Positions 1 through 11,578 of a DNA stretch of 64,000 nucleotides are shown here, piece after piece. Source of the stretch: Nymphalis io (lineage: Eukaryota; Arthropoda; Insecta; Lepidoptera; Nymphalidae). The translations under genes were made by a program, and so were the position numbers. The stretch lies in the NCBI RefSeq assembly GCF_905147045.1, contig NC_065889.1, forward strand, positions 1,989,001-2,053,000, read 5' to 3'. The stretch's first letter is position 1, and each line of letters begins with the position of its first letter. The notes beneath the pieces were generated by a model, which made no database searches, had not been told where the DNA came from, and was given only the letters and a program-made list of their open reading frames with translations.

Positions 1-163
1 TGTTGGGCCGCAGACCCGTAGGTCCTGGTTGAATACGCAGGTCGGGCCAATAATAAGTTAATGGGTTTATCTGTCAGAAAATTCTCAATAGCCGCCCGGA
101 GTCTGGAAGCTGGAAGTGTGTATACTCCGGTGCCTCGGAAAGCACGTGTAGTCGTTGATCTCT
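1..163 (+). mobile_element. SINE-A, partial, at the window edge
   Basis: Matches the better-preserved SINE-A copies near 4.4 and 49.6 kb: a diverged tRNA-like B-box region, then the body words gtcagaaaattctca, gagtctggaag and gcctcggaaagcacgt. The tRNA head is cut by the window start and the 3' part is missing. Confidence 0.75.
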
Positions 164-298
164 AATGTAATTTAATCTAATAATAGTTGTTTTTGTATCT
201 ATAGGCAATTGAAATGTTCTTTCTTTCTTTAATGTTTAGTAAAATTAATGTTCAATTATGATTGCGGGTTGAATAGTAGTAAAATATTTTTATTCAGA

Positions 299-588
299 AA
301 CAGCCTATGAATGTTCCACTGCTGGGCTAAGGCCTCCTCTCCCTTTTTGAGGAGAAGGTTTTGGAGCTTATTCCACGACGCTGCTCCAATGCGGGTTGGT
401 GGAATACACATGTGGCCACATGTGTATTCCACATGACACATGCAGGTTTCCTCACGATGTTTTCCTTCACCGACAAGCAAAAGATGAATTATAATCACAA
501 ATGAAGCACATGGAAATTCAGTGGTGCTAGCCCGGGTTTGAACTTGGTTAAGATTCACGCGCTCTTACCACTGGACCATCTCGGCTTC
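299..588 (-). mobile_element. SINE-B copy with an internal palindrome
   Basis: Reads on the minus strand from the tRNA-like head (ggccatctcggct complement) to cagcctatgaatgt at the left. In place of the usual body between the cacatgtg word and the acacatgcagg word it carries a perfect 34-bp palindrome at 399-432. Confidence 0.85.
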
Positions 589-784
589 ACGTAGTTGAAA
601 GAAATAAGTTATGAGGTGCTATATGTGTATGTATATGTACTTATACATACATATGTAGGATAGAAGGTGAATAGACGTTACTGAACTCAAACCGACTCGA
701 CATGTACATGCGTCTTTGGATTCATGTGACACATACGAGATTGAAATACGTCATTCATCTTAATGAATGTCCACTTCACTACTT

Positions 785-1120
785 AGTTCGAGACGACGCA
801 GTGGTTAGAAAAATACAATCTTAATAGAAGATTGCGGATCCAAATCCAGCTCCGCTGTATTATCATGTACTTAATTTGTTTTTATAACTCGTCTAGTTAC
901 GGGGCTGCGTAGGACAAAAGTCCCTAAACTAAATAAGAAAAAAAACTCGCCTGGTTAGGAAACCTGCATGTGTTGGATGAAAATCTGCCATACATATGTG
1001 TATAATTCCCATTGGAGAAGCATAGCATGGTGGAAATAGCATCTAAATTCTCTAATTTTCTCTTAAACTTCTCCGCAAATAGAGAGGAGGCGTTAGACTA
1101 GATTTACAGGTTCTTACTTA
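785..1120 (+). mobile_element. SINE-B, old diverged copy
   Basis: A weak head (cgcagtggttagaa), then aggaaacctgcatgtgt, a degraded catatgtgtat block and gagaggaggcgttagac occur in SINE-B order. The spacing between head and body is altered, so this is an old or internally rearranged copy. Confidence 0.55.
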
Positions 1121-1653
1121 ACTTTTTTTACATTTATTTACTTCATCAAAATTATAGCAAATTAATACGCGTGATGATATAAAATTTGTTATAAAACACT
1201 TATGTAAGAAGGAAAAGGTCAATTTACGAGTAAAATATTATGTGGGGAATGTTAAATAAATAACTCATCTAAGGCCACAGTCGTCACATGCTCAACCATG
1301 CTTAGCCGTACATGCATGCCATCAGGTTTTCTTGAGTACCATACGAGCAATGCAATTGAATATCTTTATAATTATGTTCTAAAGAATTATATCTTGACTG
1401 AGTCATAGCAAAATTCTCTTACCTATATAGACTTTAACATTTATACTGGTTCAAAAAACAGTTATCTGTAGTTTTGTTGAATAAAAATGGACAACGATAA
1501 TTAAAATAAAATACATATTAACCTTAAAGAAACAGCTGCCAGTGTTGTGATAGGCCAGGTGCGAATTGGGACAATTAAGTGGTTACTTTTAATTACGCTT
1601 ATCAATTCATAGCATAAAAAATATATACCCCCATTTTACACATGGCTTTTACA

Positions 1654-1802
1654 TCAATCAAAATCAATCAATCAACAGCCAATCGTTGTCCACTGCTGAA
1701 CATAGGCCTCTCCCAAGGTGCGCCAAAGCTCCCTGTCCTCCGCCTTCCGCATCCAGTTGGTGCCCGCCACCTTCTTAAGGTCGTCGGTCCACCTGGCTGG
1801 CT
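1654..1802 (-). mobile_element. RTE-type non-LTR retrotransposon, 3' end fragment
   Basis: On the minus strand this encodes the C-terminal end of an endonuclease/reverse-transcriptase polyprotein. RWTDDLKKVAG, ELWRTLGEAYVQQW and a stop are visible, followed by a tail of TTGATTGA-type repeats. Only about 45 codons remain, so it is a 5'-truncated dead copy. Family assignment rests on the VQQW-type C-terminus common in lepidopteran RTE elements. Confidence 0.75.
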
Positions 1803-2129
1803 TTTACATAAATGAAAGTAATAAATAACAGTCTAAAAACTAGTATATACAGACAAAACGGTCGATGTCTCGTGGACTAGGATTAAAAAGTCAATGCCCT
1901 AGCGTTATCGCTAGGGAGCGTTCTAAGAGTATGTCTATATTAGGTTAAGACATGAACATAGTTCAAATGTTAAAGAAATTATTGATGATAATACAGTCTA
2001 TTAATAACTCGAGAATTACCGTTATTAATAGGTAAGGTAATTAACGTAAATTTCTCAAGTGCTTAATGTTTTCACGATTAAAAGTGATATTAGGTATAAT
2101 TAAAATAATCACATGACAAACATGAAAAA

Positions 2130-2420
2130 GCCGAGATAGAGTAGTGGTAAGAAGGCGTGAATTTTAACCGATGATCGTAGGTTCAAACAAGGGTCACTGA
2201 ATTTTCATGTGCCTAATTTGTGTTTATGATTCTTCTCGTGCTTTATTGTGAAGGAAAACATCGTGAGGAAACTTGCGTGTCTAATTTCACTGAAATTCTG
2301 CCACATGTGTGTTCCACCAACCCGCATTGGAGCAGCGTGTTGGAAAAATCTCCAAACCTTCTCCTCAAAAAGGGAGAGGAGGCTAAGGCCCAGCAGTGGG
2401 ACAATCACAGCCTGTTACGT
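2130..2420 (+). mobile_element. SINE-B copy
   Basis: Near full length, from a mutated tRNA-like head (gccgagatagagtagtgg) through gaggaaacttgcgtgt and gggagaggaggct to cacagcctgttac. Confidence 0.85.
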
Positions 2421-2485
2421 TAAATTTGACGATGGAATAACAAACTTGTCTTGTAAATATACTTAATGTTGTTTTAGTCTGATTA

Positions 2486-2640
2486 AAGGGTGAGTGAGCT
2501 AGTGTATCTACAGGCACAAGGGATATAACATATTAGTTTCCAAGGTTCGTGGCGCATTGGTGATGTAAGGGGTGGTTAATATTATTTTAATGGTTAGACG
2601 TTTGGTCTATGCCAATCCGGCCTAACCATTAAATAAAGAA
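2486..2640 (+). repeat. Family C repeat, 3' part replaced by an inverted repeat
   Basis: Starts with the usual tgagtgagc word, caggcacaagggatataac and ggcgcattggtgatgtaag. After ggttaatatt it diverges into a 12-bp perfect inverted repeat (2586-2597 against 2622-2633). Confidence 0.6.
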
Positions 2641-2942
2641 ACATATTTATAAAATAATATTTGATTTGAGGAACGCATTTGTTATGTCTTAGTGACATCA
2701 TTATCATTAACTAATGGATGAATTAGTTAATAAATAATAATTGTTTAAAATGTGACTAAGAGATAAACAATCTGGTAAAGTTTTATATTTATTATTTGTT
2801 TAGTGTAATTATTAAAATAAAATAATATTATATTTATAAAATACTTATTCTTATATAACATATACTTATACATGAAATAAAAATAAATTTAATCGTTTAA
2901 GTGCAAAACTATTGAATTAAAAATAGTAAGTACATTCACTAG

Positions 2943-3182
2943 GGAGCACTTGGTGCCCGTCTTTTGATACCACCCACCACCACCACTCATTAGGTATTGT
3001 ACCGCTAAACTATACTTAGTACGAGTCAGTGTAACTACATACTCAAGGGACATAACATCTTAGATACCAAGGTTGGTGGCGAATTGGCGATGTAAGAAAA
3101 GGTTAATATTTCTTACATCGCCAATGTCTATTCGCAGTGGCCATCAGGTGGCCCATTTGCACGTCCCCTGCCTATAACATAA
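2943..3182 (+). repeat. Family C repeat with perfect stem-loop
   Basis: Contains cactcattaggtattgtacc, aagggacataacatct and gccatcaggtggccca in the family order. A perfect 17-bp stem with a 9-nt loop lies at 3083-3125. Confidence 0.7.
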
Positions 3183-3649
3183 AAAAAAACAAAGTAATTA
3201 CTTCAAATGAGTTAAGATAAATCAACAATTAATGTTTCAACGTGACAAAGTAAAGAAACAATAATCTTACATTATTACGATATATGTTTAAATAAATAGC
3301 TAATACATATTCATGTAATATTTTTAATGATTTAAAACATATTATCTTAGAAAGCAGTAACAATAATTTAATTTAATAAAGATAATTTGTTAAATGATTT
3401 AAATTCAAATTCATCATTGGCAAAATTAAAATAACCAAAAATTCCGACAAAAATAAAATTGCGTTTGATTTTAGCATATCATCCATATCATTATCAAATA
3501 TCACAAGGATGAAGGAAGGAAATGAGGATTAGGCATCACTGATGATACACGAAGGCTCTCGAAGCTAAACCTTGGTCGGTCTGATATGAGTGTAAAACGA
3601 ATATTTGTTGAATAAAAAAACGCTCACTCTGCAAAAACACTCAAACTTT

Positions 3650-3897
3650 ACTGGTGACAGGGTTTGGTGCAAGCTCGTCCCACCCATCAGATATTCTATC
3701 GCAAAACATCAGTACTTGGTATTGTTGTATTCCGGTTTGAAGCGTGAGTGAGCCAGTGTAATTACAGGCACAAGGGACATAGGGTGCATTGGCGATGTAA
3801 GGTATGGTTAATATTTCTTACAATGCCAATGTCTATGGGCGTTGGTGACCACTTACCATCAGGTGGCCCAAATGCTCGTCCGCCTACCTACAACATC
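3650..3897 (+). repeat. Family C repeat, near full length
   Basis: Shows tcccacccatcagatattct, tccggtttgaagcgtgag, caggcacaagggacata and ccacttaccatcaggtgg, ending in cgtccgcctacc. It serves as a reference copy for the family. Confidence 0.75.
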
Positions 3898-4370
3898 ACA
3901 TCATTGTGTTCATTTCAAGAACTAAATATGTTATATAATATAAGATTTGCATTATAGCTAGTTTTCTATATAAGGAGCATTTATCTTAATGATAAATAAT
4001 AATAAAATTAATTTGTAACTCTAGTGCTATTCACCGAAGATACACGCAATGTCAAACCTTTAAAAGGTTAACTAAAGGTAAGGTTTTATTAATTATTTTA
4101 AGTATAGCGGTGAAAGTTCAATGACTGCTTTTAATACTATTCATATAAAATCATCTTTATGTTAAAATATCGGATGTAATAAAGTGTTTATGTACTTGGT
4201 ACTTAAGCCTGTACTCAATATAGTCATGTCGTCTGGTAATTTTTACTATTCTGACTCATTTTATATGCCTTTTACGGCCAATCGTACTTTATAGAGTGGG
4301 ATTGAAGTTCATTAACAGTTTAATTAAGCCCTTTTGTAAATATTTTAAGCATTTCGTCCTATATTATATC

Positions 4371-4722
4371 CTCGTTGGTCTTGTGGCTTGAAATAAGGCC
4401 GCAGACCCGGAGGTCCTGGGTTCAATTCCCAGGTCGGGCCAATAAAAAGTTATTGGGTTTTTCTGTCAGAAAATTCTCAGTAGCAGCTCGGAGTCTGGAA
4501 GTTGGAAGTGTGTTTACTCCCGTGCCTCGGAAAGCACGTAAAACCGTTGGTCCTGCGCCTGAACTTTTTCCGGTCGGATTATGAGAGTTAAGGAATAGAG
4601 AGTGCATCTGTGTTTGCACCCACACTTGTGCACTATAATATCTCCTGCGTAGTTGGCTAATCTAACTTGAGATTGGCCGTCGTCGCCGAAATCAGTCTGG
4701 AGGACATTATTATTATAATTAT
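4371..4722 (+). mobile_element. SINE-A, full-length copy
   Basis: Complete from ctcgttggtcttgtggct (A-box region), through the B-box-like ggttcaattcc, the body words cggaaagcacgt and tcggattatgagagt, to the tail gaggacattattattat. This and the 49.6-kb copy define the family in the window. Confidence 0.85.
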
Positions 4723-4754
4723 TTATTTAATATAATGGTAAAATGTATTATTAT

Positions 4755-4930
4755 TACTAATATTATGAATGCGAAATTGAGTTTGTTTATTTGTAACGCT
4801 TTCACTTCGTAAACACTCAACCAATCGTCATGAAATTTTGCATACATGTTTTTATGGTTACAGAAAAGATATGTACGTGTGAGAGGGGGGGGGGGTGTGC
4901 TCTCACGCGCAGGTGATGACGGGAATTAGT
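4755..4930 (+). repeat. Dispersed repeat with poly-G and a short stem
   Basis: The stretch aatgcgaaattgagtttg, then acgctttcac and caaccaatcgtcatgaa resembles a word order very common in lepidopteran interspersed repeats. It ends in an 11-G run (about 4887-4897) flanked by gtgagag and ctctcac, which can pair. Class not determined. Confidence 0.4.
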
Positions 4931-6028
4931 ACAACAATAAAGTAGATAAGGATTTATTTTTATTTCAATTGACGCCACATTCGTAATATTTTATATAACA
5001 CTTTAATGTGTCTATAATATTTTTAATTACGATGTACATTTTACATATTTAGCGGTTATTATTACAAAATTAATTACATTATAAAATAACTGTAACTAAT
5101 GCTTTCGTTTTTGCTCTGGTAATCCGAAAAACAGAGGATACTGTTACGTGACGTCACCTAACTGCTGATAGCAAATGTAAATTAAAGTTCCATGCAATTA
5201 TAGATATAATCTGCTTTATAAAATCACATATCACCTCCCTGCTTTATGTAATCATAGAGATTTAAAATAAAGTCCATGAAAATCGAACTATATTTGAGAA
5301 TTTACATTCGGAACCGGTGGTAACTTTAAATTCATATTAATCAACTAAAAGCCTACTTGGTTAATGTTTATTTCCTTTATTCTTACCTTAGTATGTTTTC
5401 AATGTAATGTATGCATATCTATTAGTATATATACATAAAAAACTCCTTGAATATTTGGTGGCGTTTCTAGGTCAAATCGATGTAATTCCCGCGGCGCTGA
5501 AATTGACCTTTTTATGTACCCCTGAAAACCTTAGAATTGTAGAGTAATTCAATTGGATCGACATAATAACCTTGGACTAATTCTTTCGTTCTTATATTAC
5601 ATAATTAAAAATTAAAGCGATGCTTTTATGTTGAAGAAGACAACAAAGTTTTTTGGGAATAATATCGGAGTCGAGACTTGCACGTTTTGTTTCTTTTTAT
5701 ATAAATTTTATTTAACGATCGTGATATTCCAGAATGTCTAATTTGAACGCAGGAAATAATTAAAGCTGATTGACACTTTAGATAATGTATTATCATTACA
5801 ATTGTTATCAAAATTGTAATTAGTAAAATGGAAAAAAAAGTAATAAGTATTCAAATTAGTTATAAAACAATTTAAAATTCTATAAATTAAGGTTAAACAA
5901 ACAATATGCTAATAGACTAAACGCCATTTGTAAATTATAAATGTTGAAGAATTAGGAATACCATATATTGCAGTGTAATCAAGAATACAATTGATATGTA
6001 TCTACTAACTTTTCAATTTAAATATCTC
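4931..6028. other. Unique AT-rich sequence, no gene seen
   Basis: No open frame with coding character or splice support. It has a CRE-type palindrome TGACGTCA at 5149-5156 and nothing else that could be assigned. Confidence 0.5.
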
Positions 6029-6029
6029 T

Positions 6030-6258
6030 GGCAGATGGGCAACCTGATGGTAAGTGGGCACCACCGTCCATTAGACATTTTCGCCATAAGAAATGTTAAC
6101 CCATCCTTACATCACCAATGCGCTACTAACCCTTGTGCCTGCTACACTGGTTCACTAACCCTTCCAATCGGAATACAACAATACGTAGGCTGTTTGGCGG
6201 TAGAACTTCTCATTAGTGGGTGGTACGGGCTTGTACAAAGCCCTCCCGCCAAGTAAAC
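6030..6258 (-). repeat. Family C repeat
   Basis: Minus-strand copy: cctgatggtaagtgggcacc at the left, then the complement of caggcacaaggg, ending at tgggtggtacgggcttgtac on the right. An 86-codon open frame over it is repeat sequence, not a gene. Confidence 0.75.
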
Positions 6259-6659
6259 TGGTTGATATCAGTTAAGTATAATAACAATAAGCATTGTCAC
6301 GCCATTCTATTTAATAACCCGATAGTCACCTTTCATAATAACGCGAATCATATAACTTATAAAATTGCCACTTCAACATGATAATCAGCCACGCGGTTAG
6401 TGCTATCGTAATCAAGTACTGAAACCTTAAGAGTATAACGTATGGCTTCTTTGGGTTAATGAATTATGTGGTGGCAAGGTATTTATAATGTTAAACTATT
6501 CCAGTATTTAATATAATATATAGATAACGAATATTATAATGAAGAGTTTGAGTTAAAATCTTTATTCGTTATTAAATTAGAAGCATTCAACTTTCTAATT
6601 GATTATCAAAAATCTATTTCGGAATGAAATATTTCATAGCTGGGAACCAGCACAATTGC

Positions 6660-6870
6660 AATTTTTTTTGTAAAAATAGGAAGGGACTGGCTGATAGTAA
6701 CTGCTCTTTGGTTGTGATAGATTCCTTATATCGCCAATGCGCCGCCAGTAGCTATAACATCGGAAACTAAGATATTACGGCCCTTGTGTCTGTGGCTCAA
6801 CCACCCTTCAAACCGGAATACAACGATACTAAATATATGATGAGTGGGCGGTACCTACTTATTGGTCGAG
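6660..6870 (-). repeat. Family C repeat, diverged
   Basis: Contains atcgccaatgcgccgcc, ggcccttgtgtctgtg, cacccttcaaaccggaatac and gatgagtgggcggtac. The ends are degraded. Confidence 0.65.
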
Positions 6871-7929
6871 ATTCAAGGAAAACTTATATGAATTCTAAAG
6901 TTTGTCAATATCTATCAAGAAAAAGAAAATCGGACAAACACAGCAGAAAAGGGTACTGAAATGTTTTGTCTTTGCCTATTTATATTTCTTCTCTTTTCAT
7001 GTTTAAGTAAAATCAAATATTCAATGTTACTAAATTGTTTTACACTTCTTGTTTTTCTGGGTTAAATGAACCCGGTAAAAACGTGGACGAATTCAACTTT
7101 GCGTTGAGTTATAAAACGTGACATAAAATTACAAGGTTTCAAGCCACAAGAAGTTACCCTTTCCAATTACAATCATGGTTGACACATAACACCGTCGGAT
7201 CAAAGGAAACTTTGTCGGAAAATTCTTCGCAATGCGGTCGGTGTCACGTTGCTTTGTTATTAGAGTATCTTATGTAAATAATATGCAATCACTTTTGTAG
7301 AATTATGTTGGTATCATTGTCTTTAAAACTTTAGATTTAAAAATCGAACATATATGCACATTAGAAAGTTTTTATTATCATTGTAGAGCGTTCAGAACTA
7401 AAAAAAAAACAATTCTTGTTGGCTGTGAATTTGCATTAATTCTCTCAAAGATGATTTAAGAAAATAAATTTCCGCCATTTTGGAAATTTATATTCTTAAA
7501 TGTCTGTTTTTCAGACTCAATTAATTTAACTTGAAATGTTAGCTTAAATTTTGACAGACAAATTACACGGCGTAGGTTGTCATAGTTACCGTAGCCAAAC
7601 AAAGAAAATCACGCTTTGGAACGGCAGTTACTATCTGCGATGTTACCAGGTGCTGTGATATTGTGATCGTTTTTATATGATCTCAATCAAGGCCACTGAA
7701 TAATAAATCGAGGGACGGAAAAAAATAGAGGGGAGACGATATTCATTTAAGGGAACATGAGTTGAACAAATAATAAAATTTCACATATTTTTAAACTTTA
7801 AAAAAATATATTTAATTATGAAATAATAAATAACTACTTTTGTACGGTCATAAATTGATATAATGATAGATTCGAATATGTATATCGTTCATTATATCAC
7901 TAATTGAAAAAATATTTATCACTACGTAT
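6871..7929. other. Unique AT-rich sequence, no gene seen
   Basis: Only short chance frames. A locally GC-richer patch at 7180-7250 has no splice-bounded frame. Confidence 0.5.
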
Positions 7930-8115
7930 TACTAAAAAAAGTATCGTTGTGTCTGTCTGTCTGAATGCGATAAATTTAAAAAGATTTCCACACGATCTTC
8001 ACCACTGGAAGCAGTGATTCATGAGGATGATTTAGGTGTGTAATTCCTTAAGGTTTTGTGTAAATTGGCTGAAATATGACGATGATTGTTGAAAATGTCG
8101 GAAATATATCATGCT
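7930..8115 (+). repeat. Dispersed repeat of unknown class
   Basis: The words gtgtctgtctgtctgaatg, gcagtgattcatgaggatg and ggctgaaatatgacgatg in this order match my recollection of a widespread lepidopteran interspersed repeat. No ends or coding remnants are visible. Confidence 0.35.
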
Positions 8116-8735
8116 GCCTTTAACAAAGTTATGATAGTATTTTATTTTATTGAATCATTACTCTAACATTGCATTTTTAAGAAAAAATTAAATATAAACT
8201 AAGAAACGTCCGATAGTTAAACAATTAACGGATATTATATATTTTTTTAACTTTCGGTTTCTTCATAATGCACGCAGTAAATTTTTATTATAAGAATTAT
8301 ATTCATACATTTAAGATAAGTAATGTTTTCTTAGAAGCACCAGACTTGACTTAGTTATTTTACTAAGAAATGTAAGAATTTTATGTACACATAAATTATA
8401 TCCTATTTATCACAAATACAGGAAAACTTCAAGAAAACCATAAAAATAGCAAAGGGAATAAGTTTACAATAATTGCATTTAATTTAATTGTTCTCAGCAT
8501 CATTATTTCTAGAGTTTTTTGTATTTATTTACGTTATATCATATAAATTATAATACCTATCCATCCTTTTAACCTCCTACTCACACATAAGAAAATAAAC
8601 ACATATCGAGAAGTTACATGCAATTATAAGATTATATAGATAAGATATTTTGCAGTTTTTCATTGGCATATGATTCCTGTATAATTACAGTACATATAAT
8701 AAAATTAAAATTTATCTTATAATATTTTACTTGTC

Positions 8736-9057
8736 ATCATCATCATCATCATTATCGTCACCCTTTTCGCGCCCACTGCTGGACATAGGTCTCTCCAATG
8801 GCACGCCACTGAGCTCGATTTTCAGCTCTTAATTTCCAACCGCTGCCAGCCACCTTCCGTATATCGTCACTCCACCTAGTTGGAGGGCGTCCTACGCTAC
8901 GTTTGCCAAGGCGTGGTATCCACTCCAGAACGCGTCTACTCCAACGGTCGTCGGTTCTGCGACATATGTGTCCAGCCCACTGCCACTTCAGCTTACTAAT
9001 CCTTTGGGTTATGTCGATAACCTTGGTTCTCTTGTACAAGCAATTTATAAATACCAT
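8736..9057 (-). mobile_element. RTE-type non-LTR retrotransposon, 3' end fragment
   Basis: On the minus strand an open frame of about 99 codons carries ISKLKWQWAGHICRRTDDRW, GKRSVGRPPTRWSDDI and GETYVQQWARKG before its stop. This is the C-terminal end of an RTE-like endonuclease/reverse-transcriptase polyprotein; the catalytic domains are absent. Just after the stop is a (GAT)n microsatellite (CAT repeats at 8736-8754 on the plus strand), the kind of simple tail such elements carry. 5'-truncated and non-autonomous. Confidence 0.85.
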
Positions 9058-11060
9058 CTGCTGAATCGTATCGAAACAGTTAGAAGTTTAAATCGACTTG
9101 AAATTGAACATACAATTATATTGGCTATGACGACAATTTTTACTTTTTAATATTCCCTAAGTAACTAGGCCAAAGAATCATCAAATCGATAATAATAATA
9201 ATGGAGGGAGACATGGTAATTTGTAAACGTAAGTGCGTAACACCGATATCGAGCCAAACAGTTTAACCTACATAATACAAATATTGATTTTTGTAATATT
9301 TGCGAAGGTTATTAGAGATAAATCATATGAATACATTCATAGAAATAACATATTGCTTAATTAATTTTAATGGAATTTAAAATAATATTAATTAAATTAA
9401 AAGACTTGCTGAACTGTTGCAGAAACTTACATTTTCCTTAATTCCCTTTTAATTTATCTCAACGTAAAGAACTTATATACAATTTTATTTCTCTAGTACA
9501 TAAATTATCTCATTTTTACTATGCCCATTGTTTAACTAAGAATAATGTTTATTTTGATTTTGTAGTTTTTTCAATATACATAATTAATTAGAGAAATCGT
9601 TAGATCTTTTTGTTGACGTTGAAAATTATAATTTTAGAATTAAATCTTACTAAAAGCCTTTACATATTTTAATAAGTAACGAATGAAATTATAAATGAAC
9701 TAAATCTCGATAAACTTGAATCTCAGATCAAGTAACTAGAGGATATGAAATATTCTACGAATCGATTAAACAAAAACTAACACTGATCGAGCTAAAATCG
9801 TATTAGATCTAAAATTGGATATCAACAGCGAAGAGGCTAAGGAGGCTGCATAACTTGAAGGAGACTCGCCACACTAGTTCTGAGGTCCAAAAATAGCTCG
9901 CGACCGCAGTTAACGGTGCGACGCTCAGAAATACACGTACACATTTCTCCGTTCAGAAACAACGTAATTTGCACCTTAATGACTTGAAGTAAAACAATTT
10001 CAGAATGCGAATATCATAATGGTAACAAAAAGTTAATTGATTTACAAATTTTGAAGTTCATTATGTCTATGAGGATAGCCTCTTGAGGAAGATTGTTTTT
10101 TGCGAAGTTAAGATGTTATGTTTTGCAATGTCGTTTTACAAAATAACCGATAACATATCTACAGGTAACATTATATAATGCTTATATAACATAAGTGGTT
10201 AGTTGACGAGCCATTAAATTTACAATTAATACATATATGAAGAATGCGACAATTGATTGACAATAGAGATGATAATTATGATTGAAATCAAATAATTAGT
10301 ATGGTATGAGGAAATCACTTTATAGTTATAATTTTTTTTATAAACATTCAAACTAAATTTATCCATTTACAACTAAATATATGTAATACGAGGTAATTTT
10401 TTAGCAGCTTTGTCTCCTTAATATACTCCATATAGTAATAAAATAAATTTTGGTAATACATTTTGTTCTGAACATCACTAGGCTTATGTGGAAAGGAGCA
10501 AGGACGAATGCGCTTGCGCAAGTTGCTTCAACGAAGCAATTTGCAAAGTTTTCGCTTTCGAGAAATACCGATGATCTCTGGGAATCGCGACGGCCTTAAA
10601 TTTTATCACAATGATGACATTTTCACACGAAATCCTTTGTTTTGTGTCGATTCGTGACAATCTTGCTCTTTACCAATTTAATGCAAGATTTAATGTCATC
10701 CAGGAAACAATAAAAGCCAACACTTTAATAAAAAATACTTGTAAAACGGGTAATTTAAATTATTTTTTTAAACGATTGAATCGAATTCTAGGTGATTTTA
10801 ATATAATGTTACAATTTCCTCAGCATTTCCTACAATTTAATGGCGAATTACAACAGATTACGCAAACATTTTGAAACCGATTATAGCGATTCTTTGGAGT
10901 CTGGTCATGTTTTAAAAGTATCAAATTTATATTCAGGACGCATTAAATAAATTTGATGTTACATAATGACAGCGTAATAGTATCATTTTAAAGCCTTTAC
11001 CCTATATTACTATTCAAGCCTTGAACGATACTGTACACACGTGTATAGTATTGTTTACGT
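9058..11060. other. Mostly unique sequence with two GC-richer patches
   Basis: No supported gene. A GC-richer patch lies at 9825-9960. A second at 10490-10610 contains TGCGCTTGCGCA, one base from the NRF1-type palindrome, and a hairpin (ttgcttcaacgaagcaa). Either could be regulatory, but no exon could be supported. Confidence 0.4.
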
Positions 11061-11065
11061 ATGCT

Positions 11066-11220
11066 GACATGACCCAATGGTTAGAACACATGAATGAGTA
11101 AACATCATTAGGAATCTTGGATTTGTCGGATGATATGCCATATGTGTGAGCAGCCTAATGGCTGTGAATATCCCACGGCTGGGCTAATGCCCAGCAGTGG
11201 GATATTCACAGGCACATTAC
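11066..11220. repeat. SINE-B remnants forming a 50-bp near-perfect hairpin
   Basis: A degraded SINE-B head (cccaatggttagaacac) is followed at 11162-11211 by two copies of the SINE-B 3' end in opposite orientation. The stems are 23 nt with one mismatch and the loop is taat. Confidence 0.65.
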
Positions 11221-11288
11221 TTTAATCTTACATAAACGATATTACTGGTATAGTATTATTATTAATGTTTGTAAGTGTTATCGATCTG

Positions 11289-11578
11289 TTAATATGCCTA
11301 GTGGTTAGAACGGGTGAATCTTAACCGATGATCGTGGGTTCAAACCCGGGCAACTGAACTTTCATGTGCTTAATTTGTGTTTATACTTTATCTCGTGCTT
11401 GATGGTGAAGTAAAACTTCGCGAGGAAATCTGCATGTGTCTAATTTCATTGAAATTCTCCCACATGTGTATTCTAACAACCCGCATTGGAGCAGCGTGGC
11501 GGAATAGGTTCTAAACCTTCTCCTCAAAAGGGAGAGGAGGCCTTAACCCAGCAGTGGGACATTAACAGGCTGTTACTA
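11289..11578 (+). mobile_element. SINE-B copy
   Basis: Near full length, from cctagtggttagaacgggtg to ttaacaggctgttact, with the B-box-like word gggttcaaacccggg intact. Confidence 0.85.

Noticed and set aside
256..558. 100-codon minus-strand frame, and similar frames at 2205-2466, 27541-27798, 46948-47190, 52201-52401 and 58166-58405
   Set aside because: All lie on SINE-B copies and share the same translated words (EGKHREETCMC and similar). Repeat sequence, not genes.
4371..4445. tRNA-like sequences with good B boxes in SINE-A, B and D copies
   Set aside because: They do not fold into an evident full cloverleaf and are always followed by the SINE body. They are element promoters, not tRNA genes.
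10611..10874. 87-codon plus-strand frame next to a GC-richer patch
   Set aside because: Low-complexity Asn/Phe/Ile content and no splice edges or motif.
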